From Devosia soli (GTDB taxonomy: Bacteria; Pseudomonadota; Alphaproteobacteria; Rhizobiales; Devosiaceae): a stretch of 64,000 bases of DNA. Made by a program: the position numbers and the translations under genes. The stretch's first letter is position 1. The number at the start of each line of letters is the position of its first letter. The stretch covers positions 558,001 to 622,000 of the forward strand of contig NZ_LAJG01000014.1 of the NCBI RefSeq assembly GCF_000970455.1. The letters run 5' to 3'. Shown piece after piece: positions 35,544 to 44,465 of this stretch. The notes under the pieces were generated by a model. The model was not told the origin of the DNA. It searched no databases and saw nothing but the letters and a program-made list of their open reading frames with translations.

Positions 35544-37049
35544 TTGTTGCTTAAGCCGATTCTGGTTGGCGCCCTGCTGGCGTCGACGACCATCGCCCCT
35601 GCCCTCGCGCAGGCTGATACCGACATCACCGTGGTGCTGAGCGAAGAGCTCGACCTCGTCGAGCCCTGCATGGCAACGCGCTCAAATATCGGCCGCGTCA
35701 TCCTGCAGAACATCAGCGAAACGCTCACCGAACTCGACGTCCGCGGCGACAAGGGCTTGATGCCGCGCCTTGCTGAATCATGGGAAGATAAGGGTGACGG
35801 CACCTGGCAGTTCAAGCTGCGCGAGGGTGTGAAATTCTCCGACGGCACGGACTTCGACGCCAATGACGTCAAGCACTCGTTCGATCGCGTCTTCTCGGAC
35901 CAGATCACCTGCGAAAGCAAGCGCTACTTCGCTGACACGGCCCTGACCTTCAACGTCGTCGATGACCATACGATCGATATCAAGGCCGAGCCGGCTCAGC
36001 CCGTTCTGCCGCTGCTCATGAGCCTTGTGACCATCGTTCCCTCGGAAACGCCGATGGAATTCGTGCGCGATCCGATCGGTACCGGCCCCTATAAGCTCAC
36101 CGACTGGACGGCCGGCCAGCAGATCGTTCTCGATCGCCGCGACGACTATTGGGGCGAACAGCCCGAAGTCACCAAGGCGACCTATGTGTTCCGCTCCGAG
36201 CCAGCCGTTCGCGCCGCAATGGTCGAAGCCGGCGAAGCCGATATCGCGCCGCAGATCACGGCGGAAGTTGCCACAAATCCGGCAACTGACTTCAGCTATC
36301 TCAATTCCGAAACAGTCTACCTGCGCATCGACAACCAGGACGCGCCGACCAATGACATTCGCGTCCGCAAGGCGATGAATGCCGCGATCGACCGCGAAGC
36401 CTTCATCGGCACCGTGCTGCCGGAAGGCACTGAACTGGCCGTTGCCATGGTGCCGCCGACGACCCTTGGCTGGAACGCTGAACTGAGCCCGCTGGCCTAT
36501 GATCCGGAACAGGCCAAGAAGTGGCTGGAAGAAGCCAAGGCCGATGGCGTCGATACGAGCCTGCCGATCGAAATCATCGCCCGCACCGAAAACTTCCCCA
36601 ACGTCACGGAAGTCGCCGAAGCGCTGACTCAGATGCTGACCGATGTCGGCTTCAACGCCACGCTGCGCATGGTGGAAGTTGCCGAACACGAGCAGTATTA
36701 TTCCAGGCCCTACCCGGAAAGCGAAGGCACGCGCCTGGTTCTCGCCCAGCACGACAATAGCCGCGGCGACCCGGTCTTCTCGATGTTCTTCAAGTATGAC
36801 AGCCAGGGTACGCAGTCCGGTGTGAATGACCCCAAGGTCGACGACCTGATCGCCCGCGCTTCGGCGGCTACCGGCGACGAACGTGCTGCGCTCTGGTCCG
36901 AACTGTTCAAGTATGTCCACGACGACATCGTCGCCGACGTCCTCCTGTTCCACATGGTTGGTCTCAGCCGCGTCAGCGAACGTCTCGACTTCACCCCGAC
37001 CATCGCAACCAATCAGCAGCTGCAGCTGAGCGAAATCGGGTTCAAGTAA
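35544..37049 (+). CDS. Periplasmic solute-binding protein, SBP family 5
   Basis: A 501-residue binding protein of the peptide/nickel/opine family. It starts at TTG (35544), five bases after GGGAGG, and has a signal peptide 'LKPILVGALLASTTIAPALA' cleaved near 'LAQAD'. 'LMPRLAESWEDKGDGTWQFK' and 'LREGVKFSDGTDFDANDVKH' are family motifs. It is the first gene of an operon with two permeases, an ATPase, a DUF1537 kinase and a GntR regulator. The ligand is probably a sugar acid or its conjugate rather than a peptide; this is inferred from context only. Confidence 0.9.
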   Translation: MLLKPILVGALLASTTIAPALAQADTDITVVLSEELDLVEPCMATRSNIGRVILQNISETLTELDVRGDKGLMPRLAESWEDKGDGTWQFKLREGVKFSDGTDFDANDVKHSFDRVFSDQITCESKRYFADTALTFNVVDDHTIDIKAEPAQPVLPLLMSLVTIVPSETPMEFVRDPIGTGPYKLTDWTAGQQIVLDRRDDYWGEQPEVTKATYVFRSEPAVRAAMVEAGEADIAPQITAEVATNPATDFSYLNSETVYLRIDNQDAPTNDIRVRKAMNAAIDREAFIGTVLPEGTELAVAMVPPTTLGWNAELSPLAYDPEQAKKWLEEAKADGVDTSLPIEIIARTENFPNVTEVAEALTQMLTDVGFNATLRMVEVAEHEQYYSRPYPESEGTRLVLAQHDNSRGDPVFSMFFKYDSQGTQSGVNDPKVDDLIARASAATGDERAALWSELFKYVHDDIVADVLLFHMVGLSRVSERLDFTPTIATNQQLQLSEIGFK

Positions 37050-37073
37050 GGCCCGTTCCAAGGTCTTGATCTG

Positions 37074-37101
37074 GAAGTGCCGGGGGTTTCTCCGGCACTT
37101 C
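37074..37101 (+). other. Intercistronic stem-loop after the binding-protein gene
   Basis: GAAGTGCCGG and CCGGCACTTC pair perfectly over 10 bp around an 8-base loop. No T-run follows. It lies 24 bases after the binding-protein stop and resembles the hairpins behind agpA in position and probable role. Confidence 0.75.
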
Positions 37102-37132
37102 TGCAATTGAAAGCAAATCTTGGGTGACCGGC

Positions 37133-38047
37133 ATGACCAAAATGATCGGACAGCGCGCAATAGCCAGCCTTCTCTCCCTTTTGGGTTTGATGATCCTGGT
37201 GTTTTTTCTCTCGCGCTTGACTGGTGACCCGGCTGTTCTCTTCCTGCCGATCGACGCGACCGAAGAGATGAAGCAGCAATTCCGAGCTCTCCACGGGCTC
37301 GACCTGCCGCTGATCGAGCAATTCGCCCGCTATGTCTGGGACCTTCTGCATTTCGATTTCGGCGAGAGCCTGCGCAAGGCGCGACCGGCCATCGACGTCG
37401 TGCTGGAAGCCTATGCTTGGACCCTGCCGTTGGCGCTGATCACCATGGGCCTCGTCATCACGACAGCAATCGTTCTTGGCTCGCTCGCGGCCTTCAATGT
37501 CGGCGGGTTCTTCGATCGGCTGGTGTCCATCGTGTCCCTCGTCGGCGCTTCGGCTCCGGACTTCTGGATCGCTATCGTGGCCATTGTCGTCTTCTCGATT
37601 GGCCTTGGCTGGGTGCCGACATCGGGCGTCGGTACGCCGCTCCACTGGGTTCTGCCGATTGCCGTTCTCTTCATCCGCCCCTTCGGCCTCGTCGTGCAGG
37701 TGGTGCGTGGCTCGATGCTGTCAGCGCTCGGCGCGCCCTATGTGAAGACGGCCCGCGCCAAGGGCGTCAAAAACCTGCCGCTGATCTTCGTTCACACGCT
37801 GCGCAACGGCATGCTGCCCGTCATCACCGTGATCGGCGACCAGGCCGCCGCGCTTCTGAATGGAGCGGTGATCGTCGAGACTATCTTCGGCTTTCCCGGC
37901 GTCGGCAAGCTGATGATCGACTCCATCCTGCAGCGCGATTTCAACGTGGTGCTCGCCGCCATCATGGTCACTGCCGTCGCCATCTTCATCATGAACATCC
38001 TGATCGATCTGGCCTATGGGCTGCTCGATCCGCGGATTCGGCACTAG
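37133..38047 (+). CDS. ABC importer permease, DppB type
   Basis: A 304-residue inner-membrane permease. 'FFLSRLTGDPAVLFLP' near the N-terminus and 'VRGSMLSALGAPYVKTARAK' with 'HTLRNGMLPVITVIGDQ' are the DppB-family coupling region. The ATG at 37133 is used; GTG at 37124 is an alternative and neither has a strong ribosome site. It pairs with the next gene. Confidence 0.92.
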   Translation: MTKMIGQRAIASLLSLLGLMILVFFLSRLTGDPAVLFLPIDATEEMKQQFRALHGLDLPLIEQFARYVWDLLHFDFGESLRKARPAIDVVLEAYAWTLPLALITMGLVITTAIVLGSLAAFNVGGFFDRLVSIVSLVGASAPDFWIAIVAIVVFSIGLGWVPTSGVGTPLHWVLPIAVLFIRPFGLVVQVVRGSMLSALGAPYVKTARAKGVKNLPLIFVHTLRNGMLPVITVIGDQAAALLNGAVIVETIFGFPGVGKLMIDSILQRDFNVVLAAIMVTAVAIFIMNILIDLAYGLLDPRIRH

Positions 38048-38056
38048 GAGTGCATC

Positions 38057-38977
38057 ATGGCTGACCTTTCGATCGCCAAGCCCGCTCCCGAAACCGCGCG
38101 CGGACCCAATCTGTTCTCGATGCTCTGGCGCGACAAGCTGGCGTTTGTCGCAGCCGTCGTTCTGCTGCTGATCGTGCTGTTTGCACTCTTCGGGCCTTCC
38201 TTGCTGGGAGATCTGGCGACCAAGCAAAACCTGCGCGGCCGCAATTTCCCGCCCTTCAGCTTCGAGCGCGGCTGGGAATTCTTCCTCGGCGGGGATTCGC
38301 TCGGGCGCCCCATGCTGGCGCGCATGATCGTTGCCGCGCATTCGACCATACTGATTGCCGCCGGCACGGTGCTTTCTGCGATGGTCGTGGGCGCGGGGCT
38401 CGGGCTTGTTGCCGGCTATATGGGCAAGACCACCTCGCAGGTGATCATGCGGCTTGCCGACGTCATCATGAGCTTCCCTTCGCTCCTGATCGCCGTCGTG
38501 GTGCTCTATGTGCTGGGGCCCTCGATCCCCAACATGATCCTCGTCCTCGCCATCACCCGCATCCCGATTTACCTGCGCACAACGCGCGCTGAAGTTTTGG
38601 AAGTGCGCGAGCGCATGTTCGTGCAGGCGGCAACGGTCATGGGCGCGAGCCATGCCCGCATCATTCTGCGTCACATCCTGCCCGTCGTCGCACCGACGCT
38701 CGTCACCATTGCAACGCTCGACTTCGCCTTCGTCATGCTGGCCGAATCCTCGCTTTCCTTCCTCGGCATCGGCGTGCAGCCGCCCGATATCACCTGGGGC
38801 CTCATGGTGGCGCAGGGCCGGCCCTATCTCAACACCGCTTGGTGGCTGGCCTTCTGGCCGGGCCTGATGATCGTCATCACCGCCCTCTCGCTCAACCTCT
38901 TGTCCAACTGGATGCGTGTCGCGCTCGACCCCGCGCAGCGCTGGCGCCTTGAAACAAGGAAGACCAAGAATGTCTGA
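38057..38977 (+). CDS. ABC importer permease, DppC type
   Basis: A 306-residue permease with the N-terminal 'LVAVVLLLIVLFALFGP'-like first helix (here 'AAVVLLLIVLFALFGP') and the coupling loop 'RAEVLEVRERMFVQAATVMG' followed by 'IILRHILPVVAPTLVTIATL'. An AGGAG lies before the ATG. Its end overlaps the ATPase start by eight bases (ATGTCTGA). Confidence 0.92.
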   Translation: MADLSIAKPAPETARGPNLFSMLWRDKLAFVAAVVLLLIVLFALFGPSLLGDLATKQNLRGRNFPPFSFERGWEFFLGGDSLGRPMLARMIVAAHSTILIAAGTVLSAMVVGAGLGLVAGYMGKTTSQVIMRLADVIMSFPSLLIAVVVLYVLGPSIPNMILVLAITRIPIYLRTTRAEVLEVRERMFVQAATVMGASHARIILRHILPVVAPTLVTIATLDFAFVMLAESSLSFLGIGVQPPDITWGLMVAQGRPYLNTAWWLAFWPGLMIVITALSLNLLSNWMRVALDPAQRWRLETRKTKNV

Positions 38978-40583
38978 GCCCCTGCTGAGTGTAAAAAATC
39001 TCTCAGTCGATTTTCACACCGCCCGCGGCACCGTCCATGCAGTCAAAAACGTCTCCTGGTCGATCAGCCGCGGCGAAACGCTCGCGATCCTCGGGGAAAG
39101 TGGATCCGGCAAGTCGGTTTCGGCCAATGCGGTGATGAACCTTCTCGATATTCCGCCCGCCGAGATCGTCTCGGGCGAAATCATCTATGAGGGCAAGGAC
39201 CTATTGAAGGTCGACTACGAGACGCACCGGGCGCTTAATGGCAAGAAGATCGCCATGATCTTCCAGGACCCGTTGGGCCATCTCAACCCCGTCTATACCG
39301 TTGGATGGCAGATCGTGGAAATGATGACAGCCCATGGCCGACCTGCCGACATGGCGCGCGCCCGCGCCCTGGAGCTGATCAAGCGTGTGGGCATCCCTGA
39401 GCCTGAAAAGGCGATGGGCAAGTATCCGCACCAGTTTTCCGGCGGCCAGCGCCAGCGGTTGATGATCGCCATGGCGCTGATGCTCAAGCCCGATATCCTG
39501 ATCGCTGACGAGCCGACCACGGCGCTCGATGTGACTATCCAGGCCGAAGTGCTGGCGCTGCTCAAGGAATTGCAGGCCGAAACCGGCATGGCGCTGGTTT
39601 TGATCACCCATGATCTCGGTGTCGTCGCCGAAATCGCCGATCGCGTCGTCGTCATGAACAAGGGCGAAATCGTCGAGGCAGGCCTAACCCGCGAGGTCTA
39701 TCACAATCCCAAGCATGCCTATACGCGCAAGCTGATCGATGCGGCGCCGGGCAAGGGCGAAATTAAGCTGCTCGATCCGGCGGCGCCGCTGTTGCTCGAT
39801 GCGAAAAAGCTCAACAAGACCTATGGCAGTTTCGCTGCGCTTAAGGATGTGTCGCTAACGCTGGCGCGCGGCCAGAGCCTCGCGGTCGTCGGGGAAAGCG
39901 GTTCAGGCAAATCGACCCTGGCGCGCACGCTTCTTCGGCTTGAAGAGGCCGATAGCGGCGAAGCGCTCTGGAAGGGCCGTGATCTCATCACTATGGGCCG
40001 CAGCGAACTTCTGGGCGTGCGTCGGCAAATCCAGATGGTGTTTCAGGACCCGACGCAATCGCTCAATCCGCGCATGTCCGTCTATCAGCTGATCGCCGAA
40101 GGCTGGGATATTCACAAGCTGATGCCGGACAAGAGCAAGCGCCGGGCCAAGGTCATAGAGCTTTTGGAACAGGTTGGGCTATCCGCCGAACATGTAGATC
40201 GCTATCCCCATCAGTTCTCGGGCGGTCAACGCCAGCGCATCGCCATTGCCCGCGCCCTGGCGCTTGAGCCGGAACTGATCATCTGCGACGAGGCGGTATC
40301 GGCGCTCGACGTGTCGATCCAGGCCCAAGTGATCGCGCTGCTCGACGATTTGCGGCAGCGGCTGGGGATTTCGTTCTTGTTTATTGCGCATGATCTCGGC
40401 GTCGTGCGTGATTTTGCCGATACGGTCATCGTGATGAAATCGGGCGAGATCGTCGAGCGCGGTCCGACAGCCCAGATTTTCGAGGCGCCGCAGCATCCCT
40501 ATACGCAGCGTCTGCTGGCCGCCAATCTCGATCCTGATCCGGATGTGCAGGCCGAAAGGCGTGCCAGCCTGACCCATGGTTGA
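38970..40583 (+). CDS. ABC importer fused dual ATP-binding protein
   Basis: A 537-residue protein with two ATPase halves. Half one has 'GESGSGKSVSANAVMNLLD' and signature 'FSGGQRQRLMIAMALMLKPD'. Half two has 'GESGSGKSTLARTLLRLE' and 'FSGGQRQRIAIARALALEPE'. The second Walker B reads 'LIICDEAVSALD', with Ala in place of the usual Pro, a common variant in Opp-type subunits. The start at 38970 is fixed by homology and by the eight-base overlap with the permease. It overlaps the kinase gene by eight bases. Confidence 0.93.
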   Translation: MSEPLLSVKNLSVDFHTARGTVHAVKNVSWSISRGETLAILGESGSGKSVSANAVMNLLDIPPAEIVSGEIIYEGKDLLKVDYETHRALNGKKIAMIFQDPLGHLNPVYTVGWQIVEMMTAHGRPADMARARALELIKRVGIPEPEKAMGKYPHQFSGGQRQRLMIAMALMLKPDILIADEPTTALDVTIQAEVLALLKELQAETGMALVLITHDLGVVAEIADRVVVMNKGEIVEAGLTREVYHNPKHAYTRKLIDAAPGKGEIKLLDPAAPLLLDAKKLNKTYGSFAALKDVSLTLARGQSLAVVGESGSGKSTLARTLLRLEEADSGEALWKGRDLITMGRSELLGVRRQIQMVFQDPTQSLNPRMSVYQLIAEGWDIHKLMPDKSKRRAKVIELLEQVGLSAEHVDRYPHQFSGGQRQRIAIARALALEPELIICDEAVSALDVSIQAQVIALLDDLRQRLGISFLFIAHDLGVVRDFADTVIVMKSGEIVERGPTAQIFEAPQHPYTQRLLAANLDPDPDVQAERRASLTHG

Positions 40584-41616
40584 GCGGGTAATCATTGCCG
40601 ACGACTTAACCGGCGCGCTCGATGCCGCAGCACCCTTCGCAATGCGGGGAATGTCGACTTCGGTAGCACTGGGCGTCGCTGCCCTGTCCGAGGCGATCGC
40701 GTCGGGCGCACATATCGTCGGCATCTCGACTGATAGCCGCGAAATGGCGCCGGAGGCCGCCCGCGATACGGTCCGTGGTGTTGTCGGTGCCTTGCCGCCT
40801 GGTACGCCGCTCTTCAAAAAAGTCGACTCCCGCTTCAAGGGCAATATTGCCGCCGAGCTTGACGCAATTCCCCATCGACGCAGTCTGGTCGTGCCAGCCA
40901 TTCCCGCCTTTGGGCGCTGGATGAAGGGCGGCAAGATCGGTGGGTTTGGGGTCGCCGAGCCGATCGACGTAGCAACACGTCTCGGCCGTCATGCCGCCAA
41001 GGCCTTGCTGCCCGATATCTTGGGCCAGGACGACATCGAACGCGCCATCGAGCAGCAATTCGACCTCCCTATTGGCGCGCGCGGTCTCGCTGAAGCCATG
41101 GCCAAGGCGATGGCACCAAAAGGCCAGCAGCCGGATATTTCGCTACCAAAGGGACAAGTATTTTGCGTTATCGGCTCGACCGATCCGATAACACTCGCAC
41201 AACTCGACCTGCTTCGAGCGCAGCATGCGGACATCCGCTATCTCGCAGCGCCGAACGGGCATGGCAAAGAGGCGCCAGGCGCGACGGCCATTACGATCGT
41301 CCAGGCAACGCCCGGCCAGGCGCCGGTAGACGGCAAGTCCGTGGCGACGGCGCTTGGCGAAACGCTCGCCCGCCTGTCCCCTGCCGACGGTTCAATGCTG
41401 ATCCTTTCCGGCGGCGCAACGGCTCAGGTCATTCTTGAGCAGTTGGGCATCGGTGTTCTCGAAGTCCTGGGGGAAGCTTTACCGGGCCTGCCCATTGCCA
41501 GGGCCGGAGGCTTGACTGTGATCACTAAATCGGGCGGTTTTGGCGATCCGGATTCGCTCGTCCGATTGACCGCCCCATATCTCAGCGCCGGGAGCTCAGT
41601 GCAGAACCATGTCTGA
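40576..41616 (+). CDS. DUF1537 four-carbon acid sugar kinase family protein
   Basis: A 346-residue kinase of the DUF1537 (Otn/Dtn/Ltn kinase) family. The N-terminal substrate domain has 'IIADDLTGALDAA' and 'LFKKVDSRFKGNIAAELDAI'. The C-terminal nucleotide domain has 'LILSGGATAQVIL' and 'ITKSGGFGDPDSLVRL'. Members phosphorylate D-threonate, L-threonate or erythronate at the terminal hydroxyl. At 346 residues it is shorter than the usual 400-430, with the loss apparently between the domains. Its predicted partner is the PdxA2-like dehydrogenase in the divergent operon. The substrate is not certain. Confidence 0.9.
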   Translation: MVERVIIADDLTGALDAAAPFAMRGMSTSVALGVAALSEAIASGAHIVGISTDSREMAPEAARDTVRGVVGALPPGTPLFKKVDSRFKGNIAAELDAIPHRRSLVVPAIPAFGRWMKGGKIGGFGVAEPIDVATRLGRHAAKALLPDILGQDDIERAIEQQFDLPIGARGLAEAMAKAMAPKGQQPDISLPKGQVFCVIGSTDPITLAQLDLLRAQHADIRYLAAPNGHGKEAPGATAITIVQATPGQAPVDGKSVATALGETLARLSPADGSMLILSGGATAQVILEQLGIGVLEVLGEALPGLPIARAGGLTVITKSGGFGDPDSLVRLTAPYLSAGSSVQNHV

Positions 41617-42319
41617 TAGTCTGACCGGGCGCCGCAACCTTGCCGATACGGTATTTGAACGCATCCAGCGCGCCATAAAATCCGGCGCCTATGGCGTCGA
41701 CGAGCGCCTACCGACCGAACATGCCCTGGCCGCCGAATTCCAAGTGTCGCGGCCCGTCGTGCGCGATGCGCTGCAGCGGCTCAAGGATCAGGGCCTCATC
41801 TATTCGCGCCGTGGCGCCGGCAGTTTCGTGCGCGAACAGGGCATTCGCGAGCCGCTCGGCTTCGGGCAGATGGAGAGCCTCTCCGACCTCCAGCACTGCT
41901 ATGATTTCCGCCTGACCATCGAGCCGCAGGCCGCAGCCATGGCGGCAACGCGCGCGACTCCCGAAGCGCTGGAAAAGATCCGCTCTGCTCTCAATCTCCT
42001 GCGCGATGCGACCAACCGGCAGGCCCACCGCGCCGATGCTGACTTCATGTTTCACCTCAGCATCGCCCAGGCCTCCGGAAACCCCTATTTCGTCACCGCG
42101 ATGCAGGCACTTGAAGAGCATATCGCTGTCGGCATGCGGCTCCATGGGCTGTCGCTCAAGAGCACCCAGGGCGGGCTCATGCATGTGCTTGTCGAACACA
42201 CGGCAATCTTCGAGGCTGTGCGCGATCACAATGCCGATCTCGCAATGCGGCTGATGCGGGAGCATCTGGCGGGTTCGCGCCATCGCCTCTTTGCGACAGA
42301 AATCCCGTCTACGCCCTAG
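41609..42319 (+). CDS. GntR-family regulator, FCD type
   Basis: A 236-residue regulator. The winged helix contains 'VDERLPTEHALAAEFQVSRP' and 'VVRDALQRLKDQGLIYSRRG'. The helical FCD ligand domain has Asp/His metal or acid ligands ('DADFMFHLSIAQASGN', 'HVLVEHTAIFEAVRDHN'). FCD regulators usually sense sugar acids or other carboxylates, which fits the operon. It overlaps the kinase by eight bases and probably controls both divergent operons from 35.3 kb. Confidence 0.92.
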   Translation: MSDSLTGRRNLADTVFERIQRAIKSGAYGVDERLPTEHALAAEFQVSRPVVRDALQRLKDQGLIYSRRGAGSFVREQGIREPLGFGQMESLSDLQHCYDFRLTIEPQAAAMAATRATPEALEKIRSALNLLRDATNRQAHRADADFMFHLSIAQASGNPYFVTAMQALEEHIAVGMRLHGLSLKSTQGGLMHVLVEHTAIFEAVRDHNADLAMRLMREHLAGSRHRLFATEIPSTP

Positions 42320-42330
42320 GCGCTGGTCTG

Positions 42331-43788
42331 CTAGTCCTCGTTGTCATCGAGCCGCGTCGTCGCGATGAACACGATGCCACCAGGATCGAAGATGATCTCG
42401 GCACTGCCGCCGGTTTCGGCCGAAAGCAACCGCTGGATCAGCTGGGTACCAAAACTGGTCTTGGTTGGCGCTTCGACTGCCGGCCCCCCGATTTCGCGCC
42501 ACACAAGGCGCATCAGGCCCATGTCGTCTTTGGACCAGTCGACGTGAACGCGGCCACCGTCTTTCGAGAGCGCGCCATATTTTGTGGCATTGGTCGCCAG
42601 TTCGTGGAGCGCCAGGGCGAAAGCGGAAACCGACCGATGCGGCAGGCTCAGATCGGGCCCATTGAGATCAAATCGTTGCCGATCGTCGATCCCGAACGGC
42701 GCGAGGGTCCGTTCGATAAGAGCGCGAAGGGTTGGATCCCCAAAATCTTCGCTGATCAACAGGTCCGTTGCTGCCGCCATAGCTTGAATGCGCGCCGAGA
42801 GAACCATATTGGCGTCCTGAAGCGACGTCGCGCGCCGCAGGGTTTGGGTGGCGATTGCCTGAAGCGAAGCCAGCGTATTCTTGACCCGGTGGCTCAGCTC
42901 GCGCGCGAGCAGTGCCCGCTGCGCCTGCGCTTCGCGCCGCTCAGTGATGTCCTGCGTCGTGCCAGTGAGGAACATCGGCGTTCCGTCTTCGGCATAGCTC
43001 GCCTGCCCCCGGATCTGGACCCAGCGCATCTCGCCCGAGGGCCAGAACAGGCGATATTCGGCATCGAGCAGACTTCCGTCCGCAATGGCACTATCGATGG
43101 CCTCGAAGTGGACGACCCGGTCGTCGGGATGGATGGAGGCGCGCAATTCCTCGAGCGACAATGGCTCCTCGGGCGTACGGCCACAGATCTGCTTGCAGAT
43201 ATCGGACGCCGTCAACTCCATGGTTTGGAGGTTTATTGTCCAGATACCAAGCTTGCCGGCGCTCAGCGCAATGCGCAATCGCTGCTCACTCGCCTGCAAT
43301 TCGGCACTGCGGCGATCTACCTCAATCTCGAGCGCATCGCGATCGCGCTGCAACTGCACGAGACGCTCGCGCTCGAGCGTCACATCGAGCTGCGAAGCAA
43401 AGAAATAGGTGAGCTGACCATCATCGCCAAACACAGGCGAAACAAGGAGGCGGTTCCAGAATCGCGTGCCGTCCTTCTTGTAGTTGAGCAGATCAAGTTC
43501 GATCGCCTCGCGCGCCCTGATGGCCTCGCGCAGGCGGGCGACATCCGCCAGGTCCGTGTCTGGCCCTTGGAGAAAGCGGCAGTTCTTTCCGATGATCTCG
43601 CTGCGGCCATAGCCGGTCAGCAGAGCGAAAGCCGCGTTGACAAAGACGATCGGATTGTCGGGCTGCCGCGGATCGGTAATGACCATGGGCATGCGCGTTG
43701 TGCGGACCGCCGAAGAAAACGGATCGGGACCGTTCCCGGCCCGCAGCAATTCGCGGACGATCCGGGCCTCTTCGGTGAAATCAGGCAC
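42331..43788 (-). CDS. LOV-PAS HWE histidine kinase (blue-light sensor)
   Basis: A 485-residue sensor kinase. The first PAS domain is a LOV domain: 'GKNCRFLQGP' carries the flavin-adduct cysteine at about residue 70, preceded by 'TRMPMVITDPRQPDNPIVFV' and followed by 'NYKKDGTRFWNRLLVSPVF'. A second PAS domain covers about 170-295. The HWE kinase core has 'ARELSHRVKNTLASLQA' (phospho-His) and 'LALHELATNATKYGAL' (N box). The GTG at 43788 is chosen because the layout and length then match Brucella LOV-HK. There is no membrane segment. No response regulator lies nearby. Confidence 0.92.
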   Translation of the reverse strand: MPDFTEEARIVRELLRAGNGPDPFSSAVRTTRMPMVITDPRQPDNPIVFVNAAFALLTGYGRSEIIGKNCRFLQGPDTDLADVARLREAIRAREAIELDLLNYKKDGTRFWNRLLVSPVFGDDGQLTYFFASQLDVTLERERLVQLQRDRDALEIEVDRRSAELQASEQRLRIALSAGKLGIWTINLQTMELTASDICKQICGRTPEEPLSLEELRASIHPDDRVVHFEAIDSAIADGSLLDAEYRLFWPSGEMRWVQIRGQASYAEDGTPMFLTGTTQDITERREAQAQRALLARELSHRVKNTLASLQAIATQTLRRATSLQDANMVLSARIQAMAAATDLLISEDFGDPTLRALIERTLAPFGIDDRQRFDLNGPDLSLPHRSVSAFALALHELATNATKYGALSKDGGRVHVDWSKDDMGLMRLVWREIGGPAVEAPTKTSFGTQLIQRLLSAETGGSAEIIFDPGGIVFIATTRLDDNED

Positions 43789-43991
43789 GCGCAGCTCTTT
43801 TCGGTCGGCCAATTCGGTCCGTTTGAATTCTATAGCAAACGATCGCGCCGCTCCAATGTGGATTTGCCCCAATATTACGCGCGCATTTTATCGAGCCGCG
43901 ATTGCATTGTTCGCCGCGACAGCGGGTGTCCCTCGGCTTGCCCAGCATTTCAGGAAATGCGACAAGTAAGGTTGACGTATAGGGAAATACG

Positions 43992-44465
43992 ATGACCAAT
44001 CCTGTCACGCAAGACCGGCGGCATTTTGAGGATCTGTCCGTTGGGGAAATCATCACGCTCGGGCATGCGACTGTGACCAGGGAGATGATCTTCGCCTTCG
44101 CGCGCGAATTTGATCCCTTGCCCTTTCACCTCGACGAAGCCGCGGCGAAAGCAAGCCTCTTGGGCGGCCTGGCATCCAGCGGATGGCAAACAGGCGCCCT
44201 GAGCCTGCGCATGCTGGTCGACAGCTTCCTCTCCAAAATCGCATCCTGCGGCGGGCTGGGTTTTGAAAATCTCAAATGGAAGAACCCGGTCATGGCCGGC
44301 GACACCATTGGCGGCACCGTGACGATCGCCGCCTTGCGCCGCTCCGGCAGCCACCCGCGATGGGGGATTGTCACGCTCGACTTCGATATTCGCAATCAGA
44401 AGGATAAGCAGGTTCTGACCATGCGGCTCGCCAACCTCGTCGAATGCCGCGAGGTCGCCGCATGA
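43992..44465 (+). CDS. MaoC-like (R)-hydratase/dehydratase, first of a pair
   Basis: A 157-residue hot-dog-fold protein. 'EDLSVGEIITLGHATVTREM' and 'FAREFDPLPFHLDEAAAKAS' are the MaoC N-terminal region with the Asp and His of the hydratase dyad. 'LGGLASSGWQTGALSLRMLV' is the conserved helix. It overlaps the second MaoC-like gene by four bases, so they may form a heterodimer. The acyl substrate is unknown. Confidence 0.9.
   Translation: MTNPVTQDRRHFEDLSVGEIITLGHATVTREMIFAFAREFDPLPFHLDEAAAKASLLGGLASSGWQTGALSLRMLVDSFLSKIASCGGLGFENLKWKNPVMAGDTIGGTVTIAALRRSGSHPRWGIVTLDFDIRNQKDKQVLTMRLANLVECREVAA

Noticed and set aside
35778..37160. A 460-codon frame on the minus strand
   Set aside because: It is the shadow of the binding-protein gene, which has a signal peptide, ribosome site and family motifs.
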